A DNA stretch of 64,000 nucleotides, from positions 3,312,501-3,376,500 of the forward strand of contig NZ_CP050700.1 in NCBI RefSeq assembly GCF_010646885.2, written 5' to 3'. The DNA is from Desulfopila sp. IMCC35008 (GTDB taxonomy: Bacteria > Desulfobacterota > Desulfobulbia > Desulfobulbales > Desulfocapsaceae). The translations under genes were made by a program, and so were the position numbers. How positions within the stretch are numbered: position 1 is the stretch's first letter; each line of letters starts with the position of its first letter. Shown here piece by piece: positions 25,927-35,123 of this stretch. The notes below the pieces were generated by a model. That model was not told the origin of the DNA and ran no database searches. It saw only the letters and a list, made by a program, of their open reading frames with translations.

Positions 25927-26148
25927 GTTAACAATTTGGTTCCGTGCGACTCATCAGTAAAACTGGTGGATTACGCTTTTATTTGACGGTAACATATCTT
26001 TTAATGTGATAATCAGCTCTAATTCAGGAAAAGTAGGCCATCTACCTGACATTTATTATGCCGATTATTTATAGTATTTTCAGGAGAATCGGCAAATCCT
26101 CTTTAGGCTAAGGGCAAGTTTTGTGCTGATTGAGTTGAACATTATTTG

Positions 26149-27203
26149 ATGAATGAAAAAACTATGTGTATACCATTGAAGAAAGCTTTTCCTATTGTCC
26201 TGGTTGGCATGATGTTTTTCCTCATTGGCTGCAGTCCAACCGTTAAACTGCAGAGGTTGCGACCTGCTGAGGTTGATATGTCTTCCATGCGCCGCCTTGC
26301 CCTCACCGATTTTGACTACTATCATGGGAGTATAGACTCTGTAGAGGATTTTGTGATTGGTATCATTGCTAACAGTGCGGGGTTAAACTATGGCGATGAT
26401 ATACATGCTCGTAAGGCGGCATCCTATGCTACAAACGAAATCTTTAACGCTTTGCGCGATACTGGTTATTTTGACATCGTGGATATGACGTCAATGGGTG
26501 CCCGTAAGGAGGCGTTCCCAAAAGGAGCTTATAGAAAAAGCTAAATTGTTAAATGCTAAAGCGATATTTGTAGGTAAGGTGGAACAGACAGAATGTGAAC
26601 TGGAAGAATATTTTAAGGAAGAAAAAGTCTATGACCCACAGCTCCAGAAAACGATTATCCACCAAATTCCTTGGCTGCGGCAGGACTGAGAATTTTCGAT
26701 TTCATATAAAATTGTACGTGTAGCGGATAATAGTCTCATAGAAAGGAAAAGATTCACAGAGCACAGGGTTGAGGAGGTTGAGAGAAAACAGAGGTATCAG
26801 CTCAATCACCAGGAATATTGGTTTAACGACTGTGTAGACGTTATTATTACACAGATAGTTAAACGCCTCGCTCCCTATATTACCTATGAAAGCAGGAGCA
26901 TGAAAACTGACAGCATGAATGATGCTGAGATGAAACTGGCCTTGCAGATGACTAAAGATGGGCGTCTTGTCCAGGCTCGCGATCTTTTTTTTACAACGCT
27001 GGCTAGCTACCTCAAACCCAGCAGCGGGCTATAATACAGCTGTTCTATATGAGGCAGAAGGAGAGCTTGAAAACGCTGCAAAGCTACTTGGGGAAGTTAT
27101 GCTGGTTACCAATGATCGCTCAGTGGATCGGGAATATAAGTCAGTACTAGAAGCGCTAGAAGACCTAAACGTTGTGGATCAGCAGATGATGCCACAAAAA
27201 TGA
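26149..27203 (+). pseudogene. lipoprotein with TPR-like tail, broken by multiple frameshifts
   Basis: The reading starts with a lipoprotein signal (FPIVLVGMMFFLIGCS, lipobox LIGC). It continues with MRRLALTDFDYYHGS and FNALRDTGYFDIVDM, shifts frame near 26510 (KELIEKAKLLNAKAIFVGKV) and shifts again near 26690 (KIVRVADNSLIERKRFTEHR). A last shift near 26995 gives NPAAGYNTAVLYEAEGELEN, a TPR-like repeat. Joined, it resembles outer-membrane lipoproteins that combine a CsgG/DUF6340-like domain with TPR. At least three frameshifts make it non-functional as one protein. The intact lipoprotein gene at 27934 may be related in role. Confidence 0.78.
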
Positions 27204-27270
27204 GGACAGCTTGCCTTAGCTGAACTTTACTACTATGTCTGCAATAGAATAATATGAGGAGGGGGAGAGT

Positions 27271-27864
27271 ATTAGTACAAAACAGTATTGGGATAAATTA
27301 CTATCCATAATCCTTTTTACTAGAAAGGCAGCTGCCACTGGTGCACTAGTGGCAATATTATCACCAACCGTTATATTTTCTGCCGAAATGCAAGCTGCCG
27401 CGTTTAAAGAAAAGGACTGCATAATACCGGGGACCGGAACAGCCTGTCTTTCATTAGTAAAAGATTTACCATGGAATTTTGATCTGGCTAGTAATAAGAA
27501 GAATGATTTATCAGACATTCTTTATACCAGTTATGCAACAATTGGAAAACAAGCTGTAAAAATTCGATTGCGCCTTGAGATTATCGCATTTGCAAACAAA
27601 GAGGAAGTCGGAGAGGAGCTTCGAGAGAGATACTCGACGGCTGACCCTGATATGGGGTTAAGTTATGCCTGGGATTTCATTGCTGATCATAACCTGCACC
27701 TTTATCATCTCCATGCTGACTGTATATTGTCCGAGGCAAACTTTGTTTCGATCGCTGATGCTCTAACTGAAATATTGGAACCAACGGATCTTTTTCAGAA
27801 CAACAACCAATCGGCGTTTCTCTGTAGATGCGGAGGACCCTGCAGAATGCTGACACCACGTTGA
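27271..27864 (+). CDS. exported protein of unknown function with a possible ATT start
   Basis: The frame is open from 27271. A strong ribosome site (GGAGGGGGAG, about 27257-27266) precedes an ATT codon at 27271 with proper spacing, and there is no ATG or GTG near it. The next candidate is GTG at 27349. Starting at ATT adds STKQYWDKLLSIILF and TRKAAATGALVAIL, which together look like an export signal or membrane anchor. Starting at GTG cuts through that segment. The remaining 140 residues (LRLRLEIIAFANKEEVGEEL, YHLHADCILSEANF) show no family I recognise. It may be a gene whose ATG mutated, or a rare non-canonical start. Confidence 0.5.
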   Translation: MSTKQYWDKLLSIILFTRKAAATGALVAILSPTVIFSAEMQAAAFKEKDCIIPGTGTACLSLVKDLPWNFDLASNKKNDLSDILYTSYATIGKQAVKIRLRLEIIAFANKEEVGEELRERYSTADPDMGLSYAWDFIADHNLHLYHLHADCILSEANFVSIADALTEILEPTDLFQNNNQSAFLCRCGGPCRMLTPR

Positions 27865-27933
27865 TGGCTATTGGTGGATAAGCTCTCTTGTTCAGATATT
27901 TTACTATTATGTCGCTATCAAAGGAATGTGACT

Positions 27934-28497
27934 ATGCTCAAGAGATTATTTTGGATTCTCTGCCTTTCTCTGTTTTTTTGCAGTGGTGTGCTTACCTTGG
28001 GCTGTGCCCCCAGGACATCTCTGCATTTGAAGAACATGCGTCCTTTCACACCTGTTAGAGTAGAGTTTAAAGGGACATACCGTGATGCTGATACGGAACA
28101 GTTCATCAGGGACAGATTGTTCTGCGTAAAATGCCTCTTTAAAGAAGCTGAGGCTGGTGCTGAACCCACACCACACAGCATGACCATTGAATATTACCGG
28201 GCAATTGATCCGAAAGCTTTAGCACAAGCCTTACTGACCGGTGCAATGGCTCCTGTTGAAGCGGAATTCAGTTACGGATTTGAGGTATCTTTAATGAAAG
28301 GGCCTCGAATGGTAAAGGAATACATATTTACCAAAAGACATATTGAGAAAACGGATTCTGCTCTGGACGGTATCCTAAACCCCTTCCACAAAAGTAACTC
28401 GAAATCGGAGGAGGTTTTTACAGAACTTCTTAATACTTTTCTGCAGGAGATAAATGAAGATTCCCCCTTACCTCGGCAGGATGGCCAAAAGAGTTAA
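27934..28497 (+). CDS. lipoprotein of unknown function
   Basis: This 187-residue protein has a lipoprotein signal peptide: MLKRLFWILCLSLFFCSGV, then lipobox LTLGC, giving a lipidated Cys at about residue 25. The mature part is a mixed alpha/beta domain with CVKCLFKEA and a repeated basic/hydrophobic pattern. I do not recognise the family. The ATG at 27934 has AAGGA upstream; the frame from 27871 would bury the signal. It follows two other envelope-type genes, one broken. Confidence 0.7.
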   Translation: MLKRLFWILCLSLFFCSGVLTLGCAPRTSLHLKNMRPFTPVRVEFKGTYRDADTEQFIRDRLFCVKCLFKEAEAGAEPTPHSMTIEYYRAIDPKALAQALLTGAMAPVEAEFSYGFEVSLMKGPRMVKEYIFTKRHIEKTDSALDGILNPFHKSNSKSEEVFTELLNTFLQEINEDSPLPRQDGQKS

Positions 28498-28538
28498 GTT
28501 AAGAAATGTAAAACAATCTCTGCCCGCCTGCTCTGTCC

Positions 28539-29493
28539 TCAGTTTCTAGGAGGGTAGGTACCTTGCAGAGCGATGATAAAGTTGACTGTAATAAATGGCT
28601 GCATTATGGCGTGAGGCTGGTTACCACCAGAGTCTTCTGTTGTGACTTGAACCGAATTCGCGGCCATGGTAGCATTTGCAGTATCGTCGTAATAATCGCT
28701 GGCAGGACTGGCTGGCATGGAGAAGATAATTCCCTCAGGTGAGAAAGCGTTGCTACCTGGTTGTATACATTGATGGTACCCGATGCTGCATGATTATGGG
28801 GTGACAGCTGGTTTGTTGTTAAAGTAGCTGTTTCCGCCCCTCCTGTTTCACCAAGGCGGCGATTAGTCAAGCTAGAGCTCTGGCCTTCGTGGATAGGCGC
28901 TCGCCCCCTAAGGTCGGCAGGGCAAGAGTTGTGCGCCCGTCACCACCGTAGGTTGTTCCTAGGATGGAAAAAAGTTCTTGATATGTAGCAATATCTAACA
29001 GTTGCCCGTCACAAAAGTCCCAACCTGTGGGAGCAAACTGACCGGCGAACATTCGTATTTCGCCAATAAATGGTCCTGCTCCAGGATCTCCTGGAACACC
29101 CTGCGGTCCTCGCTCGCCCTGTTCACCCTGCGGCCCTTGTGGTCCTTCGGCTCCTGGTTGACCAGTTGGTCCAGTAGTTCCAGCTGTTCCGGCAGGCCCT
29201 GTCTCTCCAGTTGGCCTTTGGGCGGCCAGTAAATCCCAAACGCTGTCAAAGGATTCTGTCCTTTACCCTGCAATATGGGGTTTAATGCAGATGTAACTGC
29301 TGCCGTTATGCTGCACAGCATCTCCGGTAGTGTAATAAGTACCTACCCTCCATTGACCTTTCCATGGAATAGGGGCATCAATGTTAACAGTTGTCCCTAG
29401 AGGCACTACAACGACTTGATCGGCAGTTGCTGAATTTGTAATAAAAACGAATATTGCTGCCACAAGACACATATTCCTCAAAACCTTCAACAT
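28539..29493 (-). pseudogene. collagen-like tail-collar (MdpB-type) protein, disrupted
   Basis: Starting at 29493 (MLKVLRNMCLVAAIFVF, a signal peptide) the frame covers a carbohydrate-binding-like module (WRVGTYYTTGDAVQHNGSSY) and meets TAA at 29263-29265. The same frame continues with about 17 collagen-like Gly-X-Y triplets (TGETGPAGTAGTTGPTGQPG and following, 29230-29075). It then enters a microcystin-dependent tail-collar domain (IGEIRMFAGQFAPTGWDFCD). A frameshift near 28910 is needed to reach RAPIHEGQ and GGAETATLTTNQLSPHNHA. Another near 28755 gives PEGIIFSMPAS and the terminal MQPFITVNFIIALQG. Such proteins form trimeric fibres. One stop and two shifts disable it. Confidence 0.85.
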
Positions 29494-30585
29494 AACATTC
29501 TCTCCCAGCTGCATTAAATGATAATCCATTGCTTTGTGGGCCTAGTTTAGCTTTTTCAAAAAAATCGATCGGACTTTGATAATTTTTAAAAACCTACTTT
29601 TTTTACCTTTTTTCCCATTAATTTTCACATATCTCTACGTTCGATCTGATAACTTCCGATATCCCACTCTTTTTCTGGATATGTCACCTTTATTCCTAGT
29701 GAATATGCCCATTGCCAGTTTTTCTTATTAAAAAAAATTCTAAAACCGTTTTATAATATCTTGGCCATCATATTTCCTGATGAGTTATTCAATGCTTATA
29801 TAATTTCGTAATGATAGATGGGAGAAACATACCCCATGGATAATTGTCTGTCATACCTGTTGTAAAGACAACCTGCGTTCCATTAATCTGCACAGGAAAC
29901 ACCTCTCGTTTGAGTAGATGACAAAATTCATCACCTTTAATTTGGCAATATTTAATTCAACGTTTCGCTGCTGAAATTACCTGCTCAGGCATCAGCTCAG
30001 GCTTCCCTCTCACGACTGAGACGAAGGTGTTCATGGACTAAGCTCTAATATGAAATTGCTTTATTGTTGTTAAGAATTTGAAAATAATTGTGATTATCTG
30101 AACAGTAGAAGTATAATGTTTGATAATGACTAGTGTTTCTGAGGGTTTGGTCTGGCAATATATACCTTATATTCCTAGATCAAATTAGAATTGATATCAA
30201 TGCCCAATTATATGTGGGGAAAAATAGATCAGCCCTCTCTTTTTACCTTATCACCGACCCAATTAGGCCGGTTTTAATGGACCTCACCAACCTTGCAGGG
30301 CAGGTTCATATATGTTATCGTTGCTGGGTATTACATCGAGATTTTCATCAAATCTTCCGCTTTGAGGTCATCGTTAGCCGCCTCTGCTCAAGGAAGATAT
30401 CAAAAGCGTGTTTTTCAAATCTTTTTCTGACTCCGTAAAGTGGTTATTTGTGTAACTTAAAAACATTACACAGTCACACATACCATCACTTAGTAAGAAA
30501 GCACCCAAGTAGTTGATTTTAATCTGTTAATTCAATATCTTGCGCCTGCGTGGATAGAAAAAACTAACCAAAGGGAGCTAAAATT
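29494..30585. other. long AT-rich non-coding stretch
   Basis: This 1.1-kb stretch lies between the collagen-like relic and the flavoprotein gene. A 101-codon plus frame at 30133-30438 has no domain, no ribosome site and an odd composition. The last 100 bases should carry the flavoprotein promoter; I cannot pick out a confident one. No repeats noted. Confidence 0.5.
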
Positions 30586-32112
30586 ATGGAAAAAAAGAAG
30601 AACTTTCAGACAGATCGTCGTAGGTTTCTCGTTAGTATGGGGATAGCTGGTGCGGCATCACTGGCTGTTCCTGCGTTGAATGCCGTGGCCAAAGAAAATG
30701 AAGTAAACTGGGGAGAAGAGCACGAGATTGTCATTATCGGCTCTGGTTTTACTGGCCTCGCAGCCGCAATTGAAGCAAAAAAGTTAGGGGCAAAGGATGT
30801 TATTGTCTACGACAAAATGCCGTATTTTGGCGGTAACTCCACATATAATGGAGGTTTATTTGCCGTTCCAAACTCACCATTACAAAAGGAAAAAGGAATC
30901 GAAGACTCAGCTGAAACAATGGCAGCGGATCAGCTAAAAGCAGGACGTGGAGTGGCCTATGAGAACCTCCTGCTTCATGTTGCTAGGCACGCCAATGAAG
31001 CGCTTCAGATGACCCTTGATGCAGGTAGTGAATATGTGCCGTATTTACAGCAACTCGGTGGACATTCAGTACCTCGCACATACCAGACGATAGAGGCATG
31101 TGGTGCTGGTATAATTCGGCCACTCGTAGATCAATGCAGAAAACTTGGTATAAAACTTGTTACCAGGGCTAAATTCGATAGCCTTATTTTTAATGACGAA
31201 GGGACAGTTATCGGTGCAAAGATGCTGATGGGACATTACTTTGGGCGTGATGTTGAGGGTACTCCGGTAAATGTACGTTCCAAACGTGGTGTTTTGATTG
31301 CGACAGGTGGCTTTGCCAGAAATGTGGGACTTCGGAGTGCCCAGGATCCGACCCTTACCGAAGAAGTTCCCTCCACCAATCCTCCCAGCGCAACAGGGGA
31401 AGCTCTTCTTGAGATGTTCAGAGTCGGTGCTGTTCCGGTTCATATGGCGTATATACAGACCGGACCATGGGCTTCACCAGATGAGGATGGTTTTGGCTAT
31501 GTTTCAAACTACTCAATTTACAATTTTGCTCATTCTATTTCCGTCTATGTTAAAACAGGTAAACGGTTCATGAATGAAATTGCAGACAGGAAGACACGGT
31601 CTGACGCGCAACTCGCTCTTCGCAACGATGATGGCTCTCCTCTTCCACCAATAACTATCACAAGTTATGAACATGCTAAAGAGCATCCCACCATGAAAAA
31701 AGTACTCAAATATGGCGTGGGGTGGAAATTTGACAATGTCGAAGACCTTGCTGCTCATTTCAAGGTGCCTTTAGAGCCACTTAAAAAACAGATTGAGGAG
31801 TATAACGGCTACGTCAAGTCAGGAATTGATGAACAGTTTGGAAAACCAATGGGTAAAGCTGAAGGCAAATACATTCAGGCCCCATTTGTGGTGGTTCGGA
31901 ACTGGCCGAAGGTTCATTATTGCCAAGGCGGTGCCCAAATTGATGTACATGCACGTGTGATTGATTCTAATACATGGGAACCAATACCCGGCCTTTATGC
32001 CGGTGGAGAGGTTACAGGAGGTATGCATGGTGTAAGTCGATTAGGTAGTTGTTCAATTCCCGACTGCATGGTTATGGGTATGACTGCATCCCGCACGATG
32101 ATGAAATCATAA
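30586..32112 (+). CDS. Tat-exported fumarate-reductase-like flavoprotein (flavocytochrome c family subunit)
   Basis: This 508-residue FAD enzyme of the fumarate reductase/urocanate reductase family has a Tat signal (TDRRRFLVSMGIAGAASLAV) followed by the FAD motif IVIIGSGFTGLAAAIEA. It also has the FAD loop YFGGNSTYNGGL and the substrate domain with FMNEIADRKTRSDA, where the Arg acid catalyst of the family should lie. The C-terminal end is YAGGEVTGGMHGVSRLG and SIPDCMVMG. It has no heme motif itself; the tetraheme cytochrome gene starts 22 bases downstream. This two-subunit layout resembles methacrylate and related acrylate reductases. Substrate cannot be assigned. Location: periplasm. Confidence 0.9.
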   Translation: MEKKKNFQTDRRRFLVSMGIAGAASLAVPALNAVAKENEVNWGEEHEIVIIGSGFTGLAAAIEAKKLGAKDVIVYDKMPYFGGNSTYNGGLFAVPNSPLQKEKGIEDSAETMAADQLKAGRGVAYENLLLHVARHANEALQMTLDAGSEYVPYLQQLGGHSVPRTYQTIEACGAGIIRPLVDQCRKLGIKLVTRAKFDSLIFNDEGTVIGAKMLMGHYFGRDVEGTPVNVRSKRGVLIATGGFARNVGLRSAQDPTLTEEVPSTNPPSATGEALLEMFRVGAVPVHMAYIQTGPWASPDEDGFGYVSNYSIYNFAHSISVYVKTGKRFMNEIADRKTRSDAQLALRNDDGSPLPPITITSYEHAKEHPTMKKVLKYGVGWKFDNVEDLAAHFKVPLEPLKKQIEEYNGYVKSGIDEQFGKPMGKAEGKYIQAPFVVVRNWPKVHYCQGGAQIDVHARVIDSNTWEPIPGLYAGGEVTGGMHGVSRLGSCSIPDCMVMGMTASRTMMKS

Positions 32113-32134
32113 TTGCATGAAACAAGGAGAAGTT

Positions 32135-32524
32135 ATGAAACCACAATTGAAAGTACTTCTTATAGTAATTGCAGCTCTGTTTGCTGCAGGCACATGCTTT
32201 GCTGGAGAGACTCTGAAGCAATTTGGAGATAAAAAAGGCCGGAGCTATCATGCTGATCTTTATAATGGAAACTCCTGCGATTCATGTCATAATAATGCTA
32301 AACCGACTACTTTTCCACCTGACTTCGTTTGTTTCGACTGCCACGATGGAGACGAATTGATACAAGCTACATCCCGCCCTGACGATGAAAAATGGCAAAA
32401 TCCCCATAACAATATGCATTATGGCAAGGATGTACCGTGCATGGAATGTCATGGAGAACACCAAGAGAACAAATCACTTTGTGCTGGTTGTCATTCGTTC
32501 GATTATCCCAACTATAAAAAATAG
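32135..32524 (+). CDS. periplasmic tetraheme cytochrome c
   Basis: This 129-residue protein has a cleavable signal (MKPQLKVLLIVIAALFAAG, site near CFAGE) and four CxxCH heme sites: CDSCH, CFDCH, CMECH and CAGCH. Spacing and size fit the tetraheme domain of flavocytochrome c fumarate reductases, here as a separate subunit. It should pass electrons from the membrane quinol pool or a multiheme carrier to the flavoprotein encoded just upstream. The ATG at 32135 follows AAGGAG; an in-frame ATG at 32117 is the less likely start. A hairpin terminator follows. Confidence 0.92.
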   Translation: MKPQLKVLLIVIAALFAAGTCFAGETLKQFGDKKGRSYHADLYNGNSCDSCHNNAKPTTFPPDFVCFDCHDGDELIQATSRPDDEKWQNPHNNMHYGKDVPCMECHGEHQENKSLCAGCHSFDYPNYKK

Positions 32525-32530
32525 ATGACC

Positions 32531-32564
32531 AAAGAGGTCTGGTACTTTTGTATCAGGCCTCTTT
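32531..32564 (+). terminator. hairpin after the flavoprotein-cytochrome operon
   Basis: AAAGAGGTCTGGTAC and GTATCAGGCCTCTTT form a 15-bp stem with two G-T-type mismatches and a four-base loop, starting seven bases after the cytochrome stop. No long T-run follows. Still, the position and stem strength suggest the operon terminator. Confidence 0.7.
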
Positions 32565-33228
32565 GTAACATGATATCTTTCCACTTAAATCACACAAGTT
32601 TAAAAATAGATTCAACGGTAAATTAAGAACATCCCATCACAGCTGTCACTGCTTTGACAAAGGCTAAGGATAAACTGACCTTTCAGATCATTTCTATTAT
32701 GGTTGATCAGTACCTTACTCCTGAAAACTTGCCATCGAGTTACCGGAGATGCACGACATGACCTGCGAAGATTTGCTAGTTGCACCTCCAGATCGGAGAT
32801 AGAGATAAATAGTCACTTTTTTCAGAAGAAGAGATGTCTTTTGGAAATGTAAATCAAATGCTCGGCACAGTCGCAACATAATTCCTAAGTAGGTCAGAAT
32901 ATGTAAAGAGAATTCTTCAGAAATGGAGTAACTGCAAAGTAAAGTTTCCCAAAGAGAAGGTGATGGATAAGCTCTGCTCTCAGATTCCTTTTTTGTATCT
33001 AGGAATTTGGGAAAGCGTAACCTCCGAGTAGTAACCTCAACCTGAGGTAACTTGAGAAAGTTCTTAGGTTGGATGCGGCAATGTTAAGAGCTGGAATGCA
33101 GTTTATTCCCAGATGGAAAAGATTATATATGCCGAAAGTTATCTTGAAAACCGATGAATTTATGACAATGGCAAGCAAGGTTCAGTTTAGAAAATACTTA
33201 GATGACTCAAAAATGATCATGAAAAAAT
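32565..33228. other. intergenic, degenerate sequence
   Basis: No supported gene is present. A 79-codon plus frame at 33069-33308 overlaps the end of the GAF gene and has no domain. A short segment at 32917-32960 resembles one at 34269-34313 (AGAAATGGAG-[TC]-AACTGCAAA), hinting at two relics of one older sequence. Confidence 0.45.
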
Positions 33229-33942
33229 TTACGTATCGTCTTCCATTGCTTTCTCATAACATATGGGACAATACGTGTGGGACACATGAGCATCGGTCTT
33301 TTCAATGACAAATTTATCTGCTTTAAGCCAGCCCCCCTTCCCGTGTTCAACTCCTGTGTCATCACGAATTAACCCACAAACACAGCATATTGGAACAATA
33401 CCACGAAGAATCTTTATTTCTGCAATATAATCAGAAAGGCTTTTGTTTTTTTCACCCAATATAGTGTTCATATATATGAGGGCCAAATGGGACTGAATTA
33501 TTTCACGGAAACTCTTGATAAGATTTTCGTATGTTTCAGAGTATGCATTCTCTTTATTGTCAAGAACACAAATGGTTCCAAATGGTCTCCCGTCTGGCAG
33601 AGTAATTGGGAAACCCAAATATGATATCATGTTGAGTTTTATATCTGGATTATTCTTCCATTTTTCATCAGTAAGAGCATTAGGAACCAAAAGCTTATCA
33701 TTTGTATTTATAACAGTTTCACAATACAATCCAGACCCCAGAAAATGCTCATGATCTCGAGGACGATAAGGATTATCTTCACTTTTGCTGGAAACAAAAA
33801 CTTCTATATCAGATTCAACAAGGCGCATGATAAGTGCGGCAGGAATATCAATCAACTCAGCGATTATGTCGACAATATCTTGCCATTTGGTTAGCACATC
33901 TTGTTCGATTTCAACTAGTTGGTTTTGTAGATTTTCTTTCAT
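33229..33942 (-). CDS. GAF-domain sensor protein with C-terminal Cys-rich module
   Basis: This 237-residue soluble protein has a GAF domain at about 20-165 (IPAALIMRLVESDIEVF, YLGFPITLPDGRPFGTICVLD). After a short coiled coil comes a Cys-rich module: GIVPICCVCGLIRDD, then a Trp-containing stretch and SHTYCPICYEKAM. This module occurs at the C-terminus of many bacterial sensor and response-regulator proteins. Its C-x-x-C pairs may bind metal, which is inference. It has no kinase or output domain. The gene stands alone on the minus strand with a ten-base homopolymer tract 67 bases upstream of its start. Confidence 0.85.
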   Translation of the reverse strand: MKENLQNQLVEIEQDVLTKWQDIVDIIAELIDIPAALIMRLVESDIEVFVSSKSEDNPYRPRDHEHFLGSGLYCETVINTNDKLLVPNALTDEKWKNNPDIKLNMISYLGFPITLPDGRPFGTICVLDNKENAYSETYENLIKSFREIIQSHLALIYMNTILGEKNKSLSDYIAEIKILRGIVPICCVCGLIRDDTGVEHGKGGWLKADKFVIEKTDAHVSHTYCPICYEKAMEDDT

Positions 33943-34817
33943 TCGTTAATCCATCCACACAAAGTTATTCTAAGACTTGTATTGGCTGTTATTCTAATCA
34001 TGGTGATTGGGGGGGGGGCATTGAAGATTTCCGACATGATACCTAAGGAATCATAAGTCTAATTCTTTAACAACTTCAAATGCTATCTTCAAAAAAGGTT
34101 ATCACAAAAATGGCTGTCCCTCAAATTTAAACTGAAGCAGATGGTCAGGGGGCTATAAGCAAGTTGACAGATAAAGATATCCACTGGCGATCTCAAGCCA
34201 GAGAGAAAGGAAGGAGACTAAGGACTAAGGGTGTTTCTGATAAGGTAGATTTGCCTGCTCCCATGAAATTGATCAGAAATGGAGCAACTGCAAACTATAG
34301 ATATCCAAAGACAAGGTAATTTGAGCAACAGAGTCTTGAACTTAACATTGCCAAAGCGAAGGTGAGCAGTTCAGCCTTTCCCTCTAGCTTTAGGTGCTTC
34401 CTGTTTCCTCCAGAATCCTCTTACAACCAGCAAGCTCTTTTTACCGGACAGGCGCACCGCCACCTTCACAGGAATAGTCCTAAATTACAGGTTTGCTTAA
34501 ATGGTTAGCCTTGCCAATTCTAGTCTCTGAGGCCGTGATGTCGTGTAATCCTGTAACATCTCATGGACTCCGCGTAGCATATTCTGTTTTTTTTGTTGTT
34601 AGGTTTATGGAAAAACGTTATTTTCTAGATACAGTAGACATATTAAAAATTAGGCAACCTGGGAACTGAAAATATTACATCTGCCAATTTCAACCAACAA
34701 CCCACTGACCGATATCAAATAGAGCAATGTCTCGCTTACCTGTCTTTCTCAGAAAATGATTTGTGACTGTATGCATAACATCTAAAACATACTCGAATAC
34801 TGCCTACATCAGTAAAG
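33943..34817. other. long intergenic stretch upstream of the GAF gene
   Basis: This 875-base stretch should hold the promoter of the GAF gene. It contains the homopolymer tract at 34009-34018 and a segment at 34269-34313 that resembles 32917-32960. No open frame of credible composition was found. Confidence 0.5.
34009..34018. repeat. ten-base G tract upstream of GAF gene
   Basis: A run of ten G residues on the plus strand (ten C residues in the gene's own orientation) lies 67-76 bases before the ATG at 33942. This is in promoter or leader distance. Long G/C homopolymers are prone to slippage and are used for phase variation in some bacteria. Confidence 0.75.
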
Positions 34818-35010
34818 TTGTTTTTGGCGGGAACGTATGGCTTTATAGCGATTTCGTCTGAAGCTGTACTCTTTAACCTGTGTAGGATACTTTGGCTGGA
34901 CTCCAAGATTCATTACTGCTTCTGTAATTTTGTATCCGTACTTAAGAATCTGCCTAACAGCTTCTTCCTTGAATCACTGCGCACATTCTCTTCTTCTCTT
35001 GGTCAAAACG
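34818..35010 (-). pseudogene. IS3-family orfA relic
   Basis: On the minus strand a frame reads KRRRECAQ, a TGA, then FKEEAVRQILKYGYKITEAV and MNLGV, followed by KYPTQVKEY. This is the helix-turn-helix start of an IS3-family OrfA with an in-frame stop and a degenerate tail. It differs from the OrfA of the complete element next to it and runs in the opposite direction. It is therefore the remnant of another, older insertion, 45 bases from the newer one. Confidence 0.6.
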
Positions 35011-35123
35011 ATAACTCCTTGTTGAATAGAAATCCAAACTCAAGAAAGTGTCCATGTATTGGTTCAGCGGGAATTGGAGTTTTCTATTGTTTGAGTTAAC
35101 ATACTCAACCAAAGGAGAACTCA

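Noticed and set aside
26149..27203. Three separate small genes in place of one lipoprotein
   Set aside because: The segments join in order into one continuous homologous protein (lipobox, middle domain, TPR-like end), so frameshifts explain them better.
29075..29230. Tandem DNA repeat or CRISPR-like array
   Set aside because: The periodicity is three codons of collagen-like Gly-X-Y coding sequence, with no spacer-repeat organisation. No CRISPR array was seen anywhere in the window.
30133..30438. 101-codon plus-strand ORF in the long gap before the flavoprotein gene
   Set aside because: No ribosome site and no recognisable pattern; it lies in AT-rich spacer.
33069..33308. 79-codon plus-strand ORF
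   Set aside because: It overlaps the 3' end of the well-supported GAF gene and has no domain.
242..35054. Composite transposon formed by the two IS3 copies
   Set aside because: The complete right copy has its own 4-bp target duplication (TCCA) on both sides, so it inserted on its own. A composite would share outer flanks instead. The left copy's outer end is not in the window.
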